Shown here piece after piece: positions 7,799 to 14,847 of a DNA stretch of 64,000 nt. Each line of letters begins with the position of its first letter. Position 1 is the first letter of the stretch. Source of the DNA: Mucilaginibacter kameinonensis (GTDB lineage: Bacteria > Bacteroidota > Bacteroidia > Sphingobacteriales > Sphingobacteriaceae); the NCBI RefSeq assembly GCF_003675385.1, contig NZ_RCWZ01000001.1, positions 744,001-808,000 of the forward strand, written 5' to 3'. The notes below the pieces were generated by a model. It was not told the origin of the DNA and did not search any database. It saw only the letters and a program-made list of their open reading frames with translations. Made by a program: the position numbers and the translations under genes.

Positions 7799-8665
7799 TT
7801 ATTTTACGCCATTAAGAAAGTCAGTTAGTTGTTTAACAAACAGGTCGGGGAACTGATATTGTGCTCCATGGTTTGAATCCGGATAAATAATCAGTTGCGC
7901 GTCAGGTAAATTTTGTTGCAGCAAAAAGGAGTTGACCGTTGGGAATATAATGTCATTGTGGCCGGTTAACACAAACACAGGCTGCTTAATGGCCTTTAAA
8001 TAAGTATAATCGCCAGGGTTGATATTGGCCCAGCCTTTAATTGCGGCCGACTGTGCAGGTGCTACCTGTTCGCTGATCTTGCTGTCGCGATTTTCAACTC
8101 TGCCATTTTTTACGCGGTTCAGAAATTTATAAGCGGCTTGCTGACTGGTTGTTGTTGGTGAAAACAGGGTTTCCAGTAAGATCTCATATTCTGAAGGAAA
8201 TTCTTTGGCAAAAATGGCCCAAACTTCAGGCGTAAAATCATCAATCTCGTGCCCTCCGCGCGGGGCTGTACCCAGTAAAATTAGTTTATTAACGAGCTCC
8301 GGCCTGTTAAGCGTGAATTGTTGAGCCACCATGCCCCCCATAGAGAAACCCAGCAGATCTATCTTTTCCAAACCCAGCGCGTCAACAAATGCTTCCGCGT
8401 CTTTAGCTATGGCCGCTATATTATCTGGTGTTTCTCCTCCGGTGCTCGCTACTCCCCTGTTATTAAAAATGATAATCTCACGGTCCAGCGCCAGGGCGTC
8501 CAATACCATGGGGTCCCAGTTTTCCATGGTGCCGGTAAAATGCTGCAAATGCACCAGCGGCAAGCCCGCTTTGTTGCCGAAACGACGGTAAGCGAACGAA
8601 GTACCATTTATAGATACGAACTGAGTAGGAACAGTTGATGCAGTGTATTCGATATTAGTTTTCAT
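7799..8665 (-). CDS. Alpha/beta fold hydrolase
   Basis: A 288-residue alpha/beta hydrolase with HLQHFTGTMENWDP as oxyanion region, GFSMGGMVAQ as nucleophile elbow, LTGHNDIIFP for the acid and DSNHGAQYQFPD for the catalytic His. It resembles 3-oxoadipate enol-lactonase-like hydrolases and the non-heme haloperoxidase-like group, but substrate cannot be told. It is longer and clearly different from the hydrolase at 6971-7663. It lies 165 bases downstream of a Crp/Fnr gene on the same strand, with an FNR/CRP-like palindrome and a CACCTTTG -7-like box (8722-8715) in the gap. Confidence 0.88.
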   Translation of the reverse strand: MKTNIEYTASTVPTQFVSINGTSFAYRRFGNKAGLPLVHLQHFTGTMENWDPMVLDALALDREIIIFNNRGVASTGGETPDNIAAIAKDAEAFVDALGLEKIDLLGFSMGGMVAQQFTLNRPELVNKLILLGTAPRGGHEIDDFTPEVWAIFAKEFPSEYEILLETLFSPTTTSQQAAYKFLNRVKNGRVENRDSKISEQVAPAQSAAIKGWANINPGDYTYLKAIKQPVFVLTGHNDIIFPTVNSFLLQQNLPDAQLIIYPDSNHGAQYQFPDLFVKQLTDFLNGVK

Positions 8666-8765
8666 GATTAAAAAAAATGTTTGAATTATTTGCCCGAACT
8701 ACCGGGCTACAAAACAAAGGTGAGAGGTAATGGCCTTCGGAAAAGAAGCCATATGACGCAAAATG

Positions 8766-8784
8766 GCGTTGACATTTGTCACGC
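8766..8784. promoter_or_regulatory. CRP/FNR-like imperfect palindrome upstream of the minus-strand hydrolase
   Basis: GCGTTGACATTTGTCACGC contains the perfect core TGACATTTGTCA, with TTGAC-N4-GTCAC half-sites of the FNR/DNR spacing. Its centre is about 110 bases upstream of the hydrolase start codon and about 53 bases from a CACCTTTG -7-like box. It sits just behind the Crp/Fnr gene that ends at 8830. Regulator binding is inferred. Confidence 0.55.
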
Positions 8785-8829
8785 TTTTTGCAACAGAAAG
8801 AGAATGTTTGGGGGAGAATAGTCCCTTAT

Positions 8830-9411
8830 TTAATCGCGGCGTGTAAAGTCTTTTCGAATACGGCTCAAGGTTTCACGTGAAATTCCCAGGTAAGAGGCAA
8901 CCATATGCAGGGGAACGCTATTAAACACTTTCGGATACGTTTTTTGGAACTCGAGATATTTTTCTTCTGCCGAATTGCTGATCAATGAAAATATGCGCTG
9001 CTGACTGGTTTCGTAACCGCGCGCTAAAAGCTTCTCATTAAATATTTTTACCGCGGGAATGGTTTCTCTTAGCTCTTCCCATTTCTCCTTGGTCCAGATG
9101 ATAACAGTACTGGCAGTTAAGGCTTCAATATTGTATTCAGAAGGTTTTTCATGATTGTAACTCTCCTGATCGCTAATCCACCAATTCTCTACCCCGAACC
9201 TAAGCGTATGGTCTGTTCCATCGGCACTAAACCTGTATAGGCGAAAACAACCGGTTGTAATAAAACATGTGATTTTCCAAACCTCGCCTTCGTGCAGGAT
9301 AGATTGCCATTTACGTAACTTTCTTTCCATACTTGCAGCTCGGATCAACGCCATCTCTTCGTCAGAAACAGAAACCCATTGGCGTAAGTACTTTTCGAAG
9401 ACATCAAACAT
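8830..9411 (-). CDS. Crp/Fnr family transcriptional regulator (third of three)
   Basis: A 193-residue regulator with an effector barrel (LHEGEVWKITCFITTGCFRLY, RFGVENWWISDQESY) and a C-terminal winged helix (MVASYLGISRETLSRIRKDF). The ENWW segment and LGxSRETLSR helix match the first regulator at 3148-3720, so these two are close paralogues. ATG 9411 is chosen; the TTG at 9420 is a weaker alternative. No Fe-S cysteine set is visible. On the minus strand it is immediately upstream of an alpha/beta hydrolase with a palindrome between them. Confidence 0.87.
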   Translation of the reverse strand: MFDVFEKYLRQWVSVSDEEMALIRAASMERKLRKWQSILHEGEVWKITCFITTGCFRLYRFSADGTDHTLRFGVENWWISDQESYNHEKPSEYNIEALTASTVIIWTKEKWEELRETIPAVKIFNEKLLARGYETSQQRIFSLISNSAEEKYLEFQKTYPKVFNSVPLHMVASYLGISRETLSRIRKDFTRRD

Positions 9412-9489
9412 GGTGAGCAAAGCTAACTAAATAGATTGGACAGGGAACATGAAGCGTGTTTACGAATTGTAAAACGTGCCTGCGCGATA

Positions 9490-10530
9490 TTACTTGTAAG
9501 CGACAGCCGCGCTTGACGGCCCTGCCAGAGGCAAAAGCATGGTTGATTTAAACCCGGCAATATTCGCCCACTTATTAAAATCGGCAAAGGTATAGTCAAA
9601 CCCGGTTCCGGTTTCGATAAGCATGTTCAAACTCATCATCAACCCAAAAACGTTTTGTTTCCTTTCATCATCAATAACATTCTCGATGGCTACAAATGCT
9701 CCGCCGGCAGGGAGCGCGTCATATGCTTTTCGCATTAAGGCTATTTTGTTTTCCTCGTCCCAGTCATGCAGGATATTTCCCATTACAACCACATCGGCGC
9801 TGGGTATTGGCATGCTAAAGAAATCGCCACTGGCGGTATTTACCCTGTCTTCCAACCCAAATTTCTGTATAGAAGCACTTGCAACGGGTTCAACAGGGGG
9901 CAGATCGAAAGTTGTACAGCGCATGTGCTCATTATGCTTGGCAACCATAATTGAAAGCAACCCGGCCGAACCGCCCACATCAATCAGTGTTTTATATTGG
10001 GAGAAATCAAACTTTTGAGCAAATGCCATAAAGTTGCCCATCTGGATGCCGCTCATGGCGCCGGTAAATTCTTTTAGTTTTTCGGGGTCCTGGTATATCA
10101 ACCCAAAAAAATCTTCGCTCCTTTTCGCTTCATTTTGCGGCAATCCGGTAAGTAATCCATCGCCCAGGCTTCCCCAAAATGTATATAAACGGTTATTTGC
10201 CATTTCAAGAATCCCTCCTATATATGACGGCTTATTTTTATCCAAAAATGTATCCGTATCTATAGTGTTCGAGTAAGTGGCAGTATCCAGAATACCTTCG
10301 CGCTTTAAAAAACCAAACGCGGTTAAGGCATCCATAAAATCATAAACATTCCTGTCGGTGCATTTAAGGCCTAAAAGGTCTTTGACGTTTTTGGCCGTCA
10401 TGGATTTCTTTTCGGCAAGTGTGGTGAATAACTTGAAACTGACAGCAGTTAGCAAGATTTTTGAAGCCCAAAAGCCGGTGCCGATTTTCATAATGTTTTC
10501 TGGTGACGGTTGGTTAGGTTGTTGTTCCAT
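9490..10530 (-). CDS. Class I O-methyltransferase (acetylserotonin/caffeate OMT-like)
   Basis: A 346-residue protein of the plant-type small-molecule O-methyltransferase family. An N-terminal winged-helix dimerisation domain (about 20-100) is followed by the SAM domain with LIDVGGSAGLLSI and the catalytic motif GNILHDWDEENKIALMRKAYDALPAGG, where the His of HDW is the expected general base. Bacterial members methylate hydroxyl groups of polyketides and other aromatic products. No biosynthetic gene cluster surrounds it; the upstream neighbour is a damaged histidine kinase. A TATCCC/GGGATA palindrome lies upstream at 10579-10594. Confidence 0.87.
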   Translation of the reverse strand: MEQQPNQPSPENIMKIGTGFWASKILLTAVSFKLFTTLAEKKSMTAKNVKDLLGLKCTDRNVYDFMDALTAFGFLKREGILDTATYSNTIDTDTFLDKNKPSYIGGILEMANNRLYTFWGSLGDGLLTGLPQNEAKRSEDFFGLIYQDPEKLKEFTGAMSGIQMGNFMAFAQKFDFSQYKTLIDVGGSAGLLSIMVAKHNEHMRCTTFDLPPVEPVASASIQKFGLEDRVNTASGDFFSMPIPSADVVVMGNILHDWDEENKIALMRKAYDALPAGGAFVAIENVIDDERKQNVFGLMMSLNMLIETGTGFDYTFADFNKWANIAGFKSTMLLPLAGPSSAAVAYK

Positions 10531-10578
10531 TTTCTTAAAAATTATCGGTTTGTAAGTGGTGGTACTTTCAGTAAGCGC

Positions 10579-10594
10579 TATCCCGGGTGGGATA
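10579..10594. promoter_or_regulatory. Palindrome upstream of the O-methyltransferase
   Basis: TATCCCGGGTGGGATA has perfect 6-base arms around GGGT, 49 bases upstream of the methyltransferase ATG at 10530. It could be a regulator-binding site; no regulator is assigned. Confidence 0.35.
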
Positions 10595-10686
10595 AAAATT
10601 GGTCACTTAAAAATACAGCGATTTTATTTAAGAATGAAGGAGTTAGGTATTTAAAAAGAGGGTGTATATAAGAGAGCGAAAAGAGA

Positions 10687-12014
10687 TTAATCCACCTTCG
10701 CCGGAATAAAAATAAAAAAGCTGGAACCCTGCCCAAAGACACTTTCAAAGCCAATACTACCGCCCTGGCGTTCTATAAATTCTTTACACAACAATAAACC
10801 CAGGCCAACACCTTTCTCATTGTTGGTGCCAAATGAAGGATCTGATGTTACCCGGAAAATATTATGTTGTTCTGTTTCGGTTATACCTTTTCCATTGTCG
10901 CTAACGGTTAGTTTAGCCTTACCGGCCAATCCTTGGGCCTGTATTGTGATATCGCCTCCTTTTGGAGTGAACTTGATGGCGTTATTTACCAGGTTGCGTA
11001 CTACCAGTTGCAGCATATCGGTATCGGCAAATACGGTTATTTTATCATTAATATCGTAATTCAAAGCTATACCTTTTTTTACGGCCAGCATTTTTTCCAG
11101 GTCAAGCGTGCTCTTTAACACCGAAGCAAGGTTTACCTCCTGTAAGTTTACCGTAGCCGCTCCATTTGCGATTTTGTCCAATAGAGCAGATTGGTAAGCA
11201 TTTGCATGGTGTTATTGGTGGCGGCAAGCAAATCTTTTTCTAATACCAATCGTTGTGTATTGTCAATTTGGGTTTCGTTCAGCAGTTCCAGGTAACCCTG
11301 TATGTTGATGAGCGGTGCCCGCATATCATGCGAAATGATGGACATCAACTTGTTCTTCTCCGCGTTACTTTGCTCCAGCAAGCCTTTTTGTAGTGAGATC
11401 TCTTTATTCCTTAACTCAACAATAACCCTTTCTTTATCATAACTACGTTTAATGAAGCTGATAATGAAATAAATGGCGATCACCGGTAACGGAAACGCGG
11501 TAATCCTGTCGATAAACTGTCCTTTTCCTGCAGTAAAGGGATATTGAACCAAAGCGGGATATTGGTATTCCACCATGTGCAGTATCACGAAGGCCGTTAT
11601 ATAGATCACTAACCAGGTTAAATAGTGCCTGTAAGGCGAAATGGCGAATAGCATCAACAAATAAGCAGGCCATATTAAATCGGTAGAGCCATTGATGCCC
11701 GAATTGGCAAAATAATTAACAGAAAAAAGAAGCAGACCAGTTAAGCCAAATACAATATTGTTATGCTTTTTACCGTGATACCGGGAATAGTAATATTGAT
11801 AGAAAAAGAAGCAGGCAATTACCAAACAGGATAGCGCCGCAACATACAACCCTGCGAAAATATTATAAGGTATATAAAAGCAAGCCAAAACTATAGCACA
11901 GATACTTATAGAATGAAATATCCTGCTCTCTAAACTGAAACTTGACGTTTCTCCCGTTAGCTCAAACCAAAAAGCGCTTAATTTTTTAATGTCGAGATAG
12001 TTGTATACCGCTGA
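10687..12014 (-). pseudogene. Membrane sensor histidine kinase, frameshifted
   Basis: Two overlapping frames make one kinase. The upstream frame encodes a multi-helix membrane sensor and the dimerisation domain (SIISHDMRAPLINIQGYLELL, presumed phospho-His) and stops at 11148 just after LLYWTKSQME. The second frame resumes at about 11160 and carries the ATPase domain: RNLVNNAIKFTPKGG (N box), VSDNGKGI and GVGLGLLLCKEF. Restoring one base between 11151 and 11165 would join them. The 5' end is also odd: kinase-like sequence (ELTGETSSFSLESRIFHS) stays open upstream to a stop at about 12015 without any ATG, the first plausible start being TTG 11888. Either a recent pseudogene or a sequencing error. 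The O-methyltransferase lies downstream on the same strand. Confidence 0.75.
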
Positions 12015-12187
12015 TTATTTCTATTGCATGGGCTGGTCGCGATTTGCGGCGTGTAAACCATTTGGCAAAATACAAAAAAAATTAAATTTAGTTTAAGGGG
12101 TAAAGAAAAGTTAGTCCCGACCATATAGCGCAAACATAGCCTGACCGCATCCCTTCATTCTCCTGCCGTAATTCTGTGTCTTTCACT

Positions 12188-12195
12188 TATCTTTG
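12188..12195 (+). promoter_or_regulatory. -7 promoter element of the ABC-F gene
   Basis: TATCTTTG is an exact match to TAnnTTTG, 24 bases upstream of the GTG start at 12220. The TTG at 12193 that would otherwise extend the reading frame is part of this element. Confidence 0.6.
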
Positions 12196-12219
12196 TGCAA
12201 AATTCAATATTACCATACA

Positions 12220-13854
12220 GTGATTAATGTTAATAACATCTCCGTTTCATTTGGCGGAACCACCTTATTTAGCGACGTAACCTTCTCAATAAACGAGAAT
12301 GATAAGATAGCCCTGATGGGTAAAAATGGCGCCGGCAAGTCTACCATCCTCAAAATCATTGCAGGTGCGGCAAAACCTACTACCGGCAACGTAACCGGCC
12401 CCAAGGATGCCGTAATTGCATATTTGCCGCAGCATTTGCTCACTCATGATAACGTAACCGTTTTTGAGGAAACGATGAAAGCTTTTGATGAGGCCAACCA
12501 GATGCAAAAGGAGCTGGACGAAGTGAATGAGCAGCTCAACATTCGCACCGATTACGACAGCGACGACTACATGAAGCTGATTGAAAAGGTATCGGAACTG
12601 AGCGAGAAAGTTTATTCGCAGGAAGAGGTGAATTATGACGCAGAGGTTGAAAAGGTATTGAAAGGTTTAGGCTTTGAACGAAAAGACTTTACCCGCCAAA
12701 CTTCCGAGTTTTCGGGCGGTTGGCGCATGCGTATCGAGCTGGCCAAAATTCTGTTAAAGAAACCGGACCTGATCTTGCTGGATGAACCTACTAACCACAT
12801 GGATATTGAGAGTATACAATGGCTGGAAGATTTCCTGGTTAACTCGGCCAGGGCAGTTATGGTTATCTCCCACGACCGTACTTTTGTTGATAACATTACC
12901 AACCGTACCATTGAGGTTACCATAGGCCGGATCTATGATTATAAGGCCAAATACACACATTATCTCCAATTGCGTGCCGAGCGTAGGGTACACCAACTGA
13001 AAGCCTACGAGGAGCAGCAACGTTTTATTGCCGATAACCAGGAATTTATAGACCGCTTCAGGGGTACGTACTCAAAAACATTGCAGGTACAGTCGCGCGT
13101 GAAAATGCTTGAGAAGCTTGAGGTCATCGAGATCGATGAAGTGGATACCTCTGCGTTGCGATTGAAATTTCCGCCATCGCCACGTTCTGGTCAGTACCCG
13201 GTAATGGTTGAAGACCTGACAAAAACCTATGGTGATCATGTGGTGTTCAAGAACGCAGCCATGGTGATTGAGCGGGGCGAAAAAGTGGCTTTTGTTGGTA
13301 AAAATGGTGAAGGTAAATCAACCATGATCAAAGCCATCATGGGCGAAATAGATTTTGAAGGAAGTTTAAAAGTTGGTCACAATGCCAAGATCGGCTACTT
13401 TGCCCAAAACCAGGCCTCGTTATTAGATGAGAATTTAACCGTATTTGATACCATCGACCAGATCCCATTGAGTGATGGCACAGTAAAGATCAAGGATCTT
13501 TTGGGCGCGTTTATGTTCAGCGGCGATGATACCACCAAAAAAGTCAAAGTACTTTCAGGGGGCGAAAAAACGCGTTTGGCCATGATCAAGCTGTTGCTGG
13601 AGCCTGTAAACGTGCTCATCCTGGATGAGCCTACCAACCATTTGGATATGAAAACCAAGGATATCATCAAAGATGCCCTTAGAGATTTTGACGGAACGCT
13701 GATCCTGGTATCCCACGACCGTGATTTCCTTGACGGACTGGTGCAAAAAGTATTCGAGTTTGGCAATAAACGCGTCCGTGAGCATTTTGAGGATATCAAA
13801 GGATTTTTAGCTTATAAAAAGATGGACAGCTTAAAGCAGATTGAGCAGGGGTAA
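12220..13854 (+). CDS. ABC-F family ATP-binding protein (YbiT/EttA-like)
   Basis: A 544-residue soluble protein with two ABC ATPase domains and no membrane segment. Domain 1 has GKNGAGKST, the signature SGGWRMRIELA and LLDEPTNHMD; domain 2 has GKNGEGKST, LSGGEKTRLAM and LILDEPTNHLD. A charged linker (about residues 245-310, ending AERRVHQLKAYEEQQ and further basic residues) between them matches the P-site tRNA interaction motif of ABC-F proteins. These act on ribosomes, as translation factors or in antibiotic protection. I choose GTG 12220 because the protein then starts VINVNNISVSFGG, the usual family N-terminus. The short C-terminus resembles the YbiT branch rather than Uup. A hairpin at 13874-13919 follows. 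Confidence 0.9.
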   Translation: MINVNNISVSFGGTTLFSDVTFSINENDKIALMGKNGAGKSTILKIIAGAAKPTTGNVTGPKDAVIAYLPQHLLTHDNVTVFEETMKAFDEANQMQKELDEVNEQLNIRTDYDSDDYMKLIEKVSELSEKVYSQEEVNYDAEVEKVLKGLGFERKDFTRQTSEFSGGWRMRIELAKILLKKPDLILLDEPTNHMDIESIQWLEDFLVNSARAVMVISHDRTFVDNITNRTIEVTIGRIYDYKAKYTHYLQLRAERRVHQLKAYEEQQRFIADNQEFIDRFRGTYSKTLQVQSRVKMLEKLEVIEIDEVDTSALRLKFPPSPRSGQYPVMVEDLTKTYGDHVVFKNAAMVIERGEKVAFVGKNGEGKSTMIKAIMGEIDFEGSLKVGHNAKIGYFAQNQASLLDENLTVFDTIDQIPLSDGTVKIKDLLGAFMFSGDDTTKKVKVLSGGEKTRLAMIKLLLEPVNVLILDEPTNHLDMKTKDIIKDALRDFDGTLILVSHDRDFLDGLVQKVFEFGNKRVREHFEDIKGFLAYKKMDSLKQIEQG

Positions 13855-13873
13855 GATAGGTGCATTTTGCATG

Positions 13874-13919
13874 AAAAATAAAAGCCTGCAAGTGTTTGAC
13901 TTGCAGGCTTTTATTTTAT
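13874..13919. terminator. Bidirectional terminator hairpin
   Basis: AAAGCCTGCAAG pairs with CTTGCAGGCTTT across a short loop, flanked by A-rich and T-rich sequence on both sides. It lies between the convergent ABC-F gene and the 163-aa gene ending at 14016. A run of ten C residues follows at 13937-13946. Confidence 0.85.
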
Positions 13920-14015
13920 AGTGTTCTTTATCCCCTCCCCCCCCCCAAAGTATCCAATTTTTTATGGGTGATTTGCACGAGCTGAAAAAATGAATATTGG
14001 TCTTTTTTAAAGAAA

Positions 14016-14507
14016 TTATGGTGCAGGATAATATTCAAAAGCTTTCTTTTTGTAATCCCAAATAATAAGAAAATCATTATCATCTGAATACGCCTTACCA
14101 TTACGGTCTGTAAATCCTATCGAAAATAAATCTGTGTGCTTTTTCAGTTCCTTGGCTAATTTAAACCCATGATACCCTTTAACCTCATTTTTTAATTCTG
14201 CTTTTCCTCGCGAATTAAAAAAACCTTTGGAATCAATTCTGTAAAGAGTATCTAATTTATGACCGTTCTCTTTAACAACCAACAATGTTGTCAAAACAAC
14301 ATTCGTATATTCATTATTTTCCTTTACGTATATATACCCCAACATTTCGCCAGACTTCCCTTTCAATGATCTAATGCATTTGCATCCTTTTAATATTGCA
14401 AAAGGATCTACCTGAAATAACCGGCTTTTAGCTGAAACACCAGCAAAGCAATTAAGTATCAAACAACCAATGATAATTCTTAAAGTCGTCCTTTTTGATA
14501 TAGTCAT
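14016..14507 (-). CDS. Secreted hypothetical protein, 163 aa
   Basis: A 163-residue protein beginning with a signal peptide (basic MTISKRTTLR, then IIIGCLILNCFAGVSA). The mature part has two nearby Cys (KGCKCIRSLKG), alternating beta-rich segments (GEMLGYIYVKENNEYTNVVL) and many Lys and Asp. No catalytic motif or known family is recognised. It is flanked by a terminator downstream and the tRNA-Arg upstream, so it appears to be a single-gene unit. Likely periplasmic, function unknown. Confidence 0.65.
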   Translation of the reverse strand: MTISKRTTLRIIIGCLILNCFAGVSAKSRLFQVDPFAILKGCKCIRSLKGKSGEMLGYIYVKENNEYTNVVLTTLLVVKENGHKLDTLYRIDSKGFFNSRGKAELKNEVKGYHGFKLAKELKKHTDLFSIGFTDRNGKAYSDDNDFLIIWDYKKKAFEYYPAP

Positions 14508-14599
14508 TGTCTTTTATATTAATAATTATGTGTGTGTAACATAAGTCGCAAGGTTCGAGTAACTCCAATCCAACTTAAACAAACTTCTCCCCATAACGT

Positions 14600-14634
14600 A
14601 AAAAAGCCAGTAATTATAAAAAATTACTGGCTTT
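14600..14634 (-). terminator. Terminator of tRNA-Arg
   Basis: On the minus strand GCCAGTAATT pairs with AATTACTGGC and is followed by TTTTTTACG, 5 bases after the tRNA 3' end at 14639. Confidence 0.82.
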
Positions 14635-14638
14635 ATCG

Positions 14639-14710
14639 TGGTCCCGACGAGAATCGAACTCATATCTAGAGTTTAGGAAACTCCTATTCTATCCGTTGAA
14701 CTACGGGACC
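14639..14710 (-). tRNA. tRNA-Arg (anticodon CCT)
   Basis: The minus strand folds into a standard cloverleaf: acceptor GGTCCCG/CGGGACC with discriminator A, D arm, anticodon stem GGAGT with loop TTCCTAA giving anticodon CCT, and a T arm with TTCGATT. It decodes AGG. The 3' CCA is not encoded, as usual in this phylum. It lies between metG and a small secreted protein gene, with hairpins on both sides. Confidence 0.95.
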
Positions 14711-14714
14711 GTTT

Positions 14715-14740
14715 AAAAATCAGCCCGAAAAGGCTGATCT
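14715..14740 (-). terminator. Hairpin between metG and tRNA-Arg
   Basis: On the minus strand ATCAGCC pairs with GGCTGAT and is followed by TTTTT. It could terminate metG, but it ends only 4 bases before the tRNA 5' end, so the tRNA promoter would have to lie before it (a CACCTTTG-like box is present near 14755) and the hairpin might instead be part of the tRNA leader. Confidence 0.6.
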
Positions 14741-14812
14741 TTTATTTAGTTTGCAAAGGTGCAATTTTTCAATGAAAAATCACACCTTAAAATTCAAAAT
14801 TTAAAGCGGGCT

Positions 14813-14847
14813 TCATTTGCACATCTGCACATTTGAAACCTGCACAT
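14813..14847 (-). repeat. TGCAAATG/TGTGCAGATG word repeat directly after the metG stop
   Basis: Read on the minus strand, the bases immediately after the metG TAG are iterations of ATGTGCAG and ATGTGCAAATG. The same words occur after accB (41985-42118), before accB (42640-42712) and before the phosphosulfolactate synthase gene (51206-51236). Confidence 0.6.

Noticed and set aside
12193..12219. TTG at 12193 as ABC-F start
   Set aside because: It lies in the TATCTTTG -7 element and the family N-terminus begins at GTG 12220.
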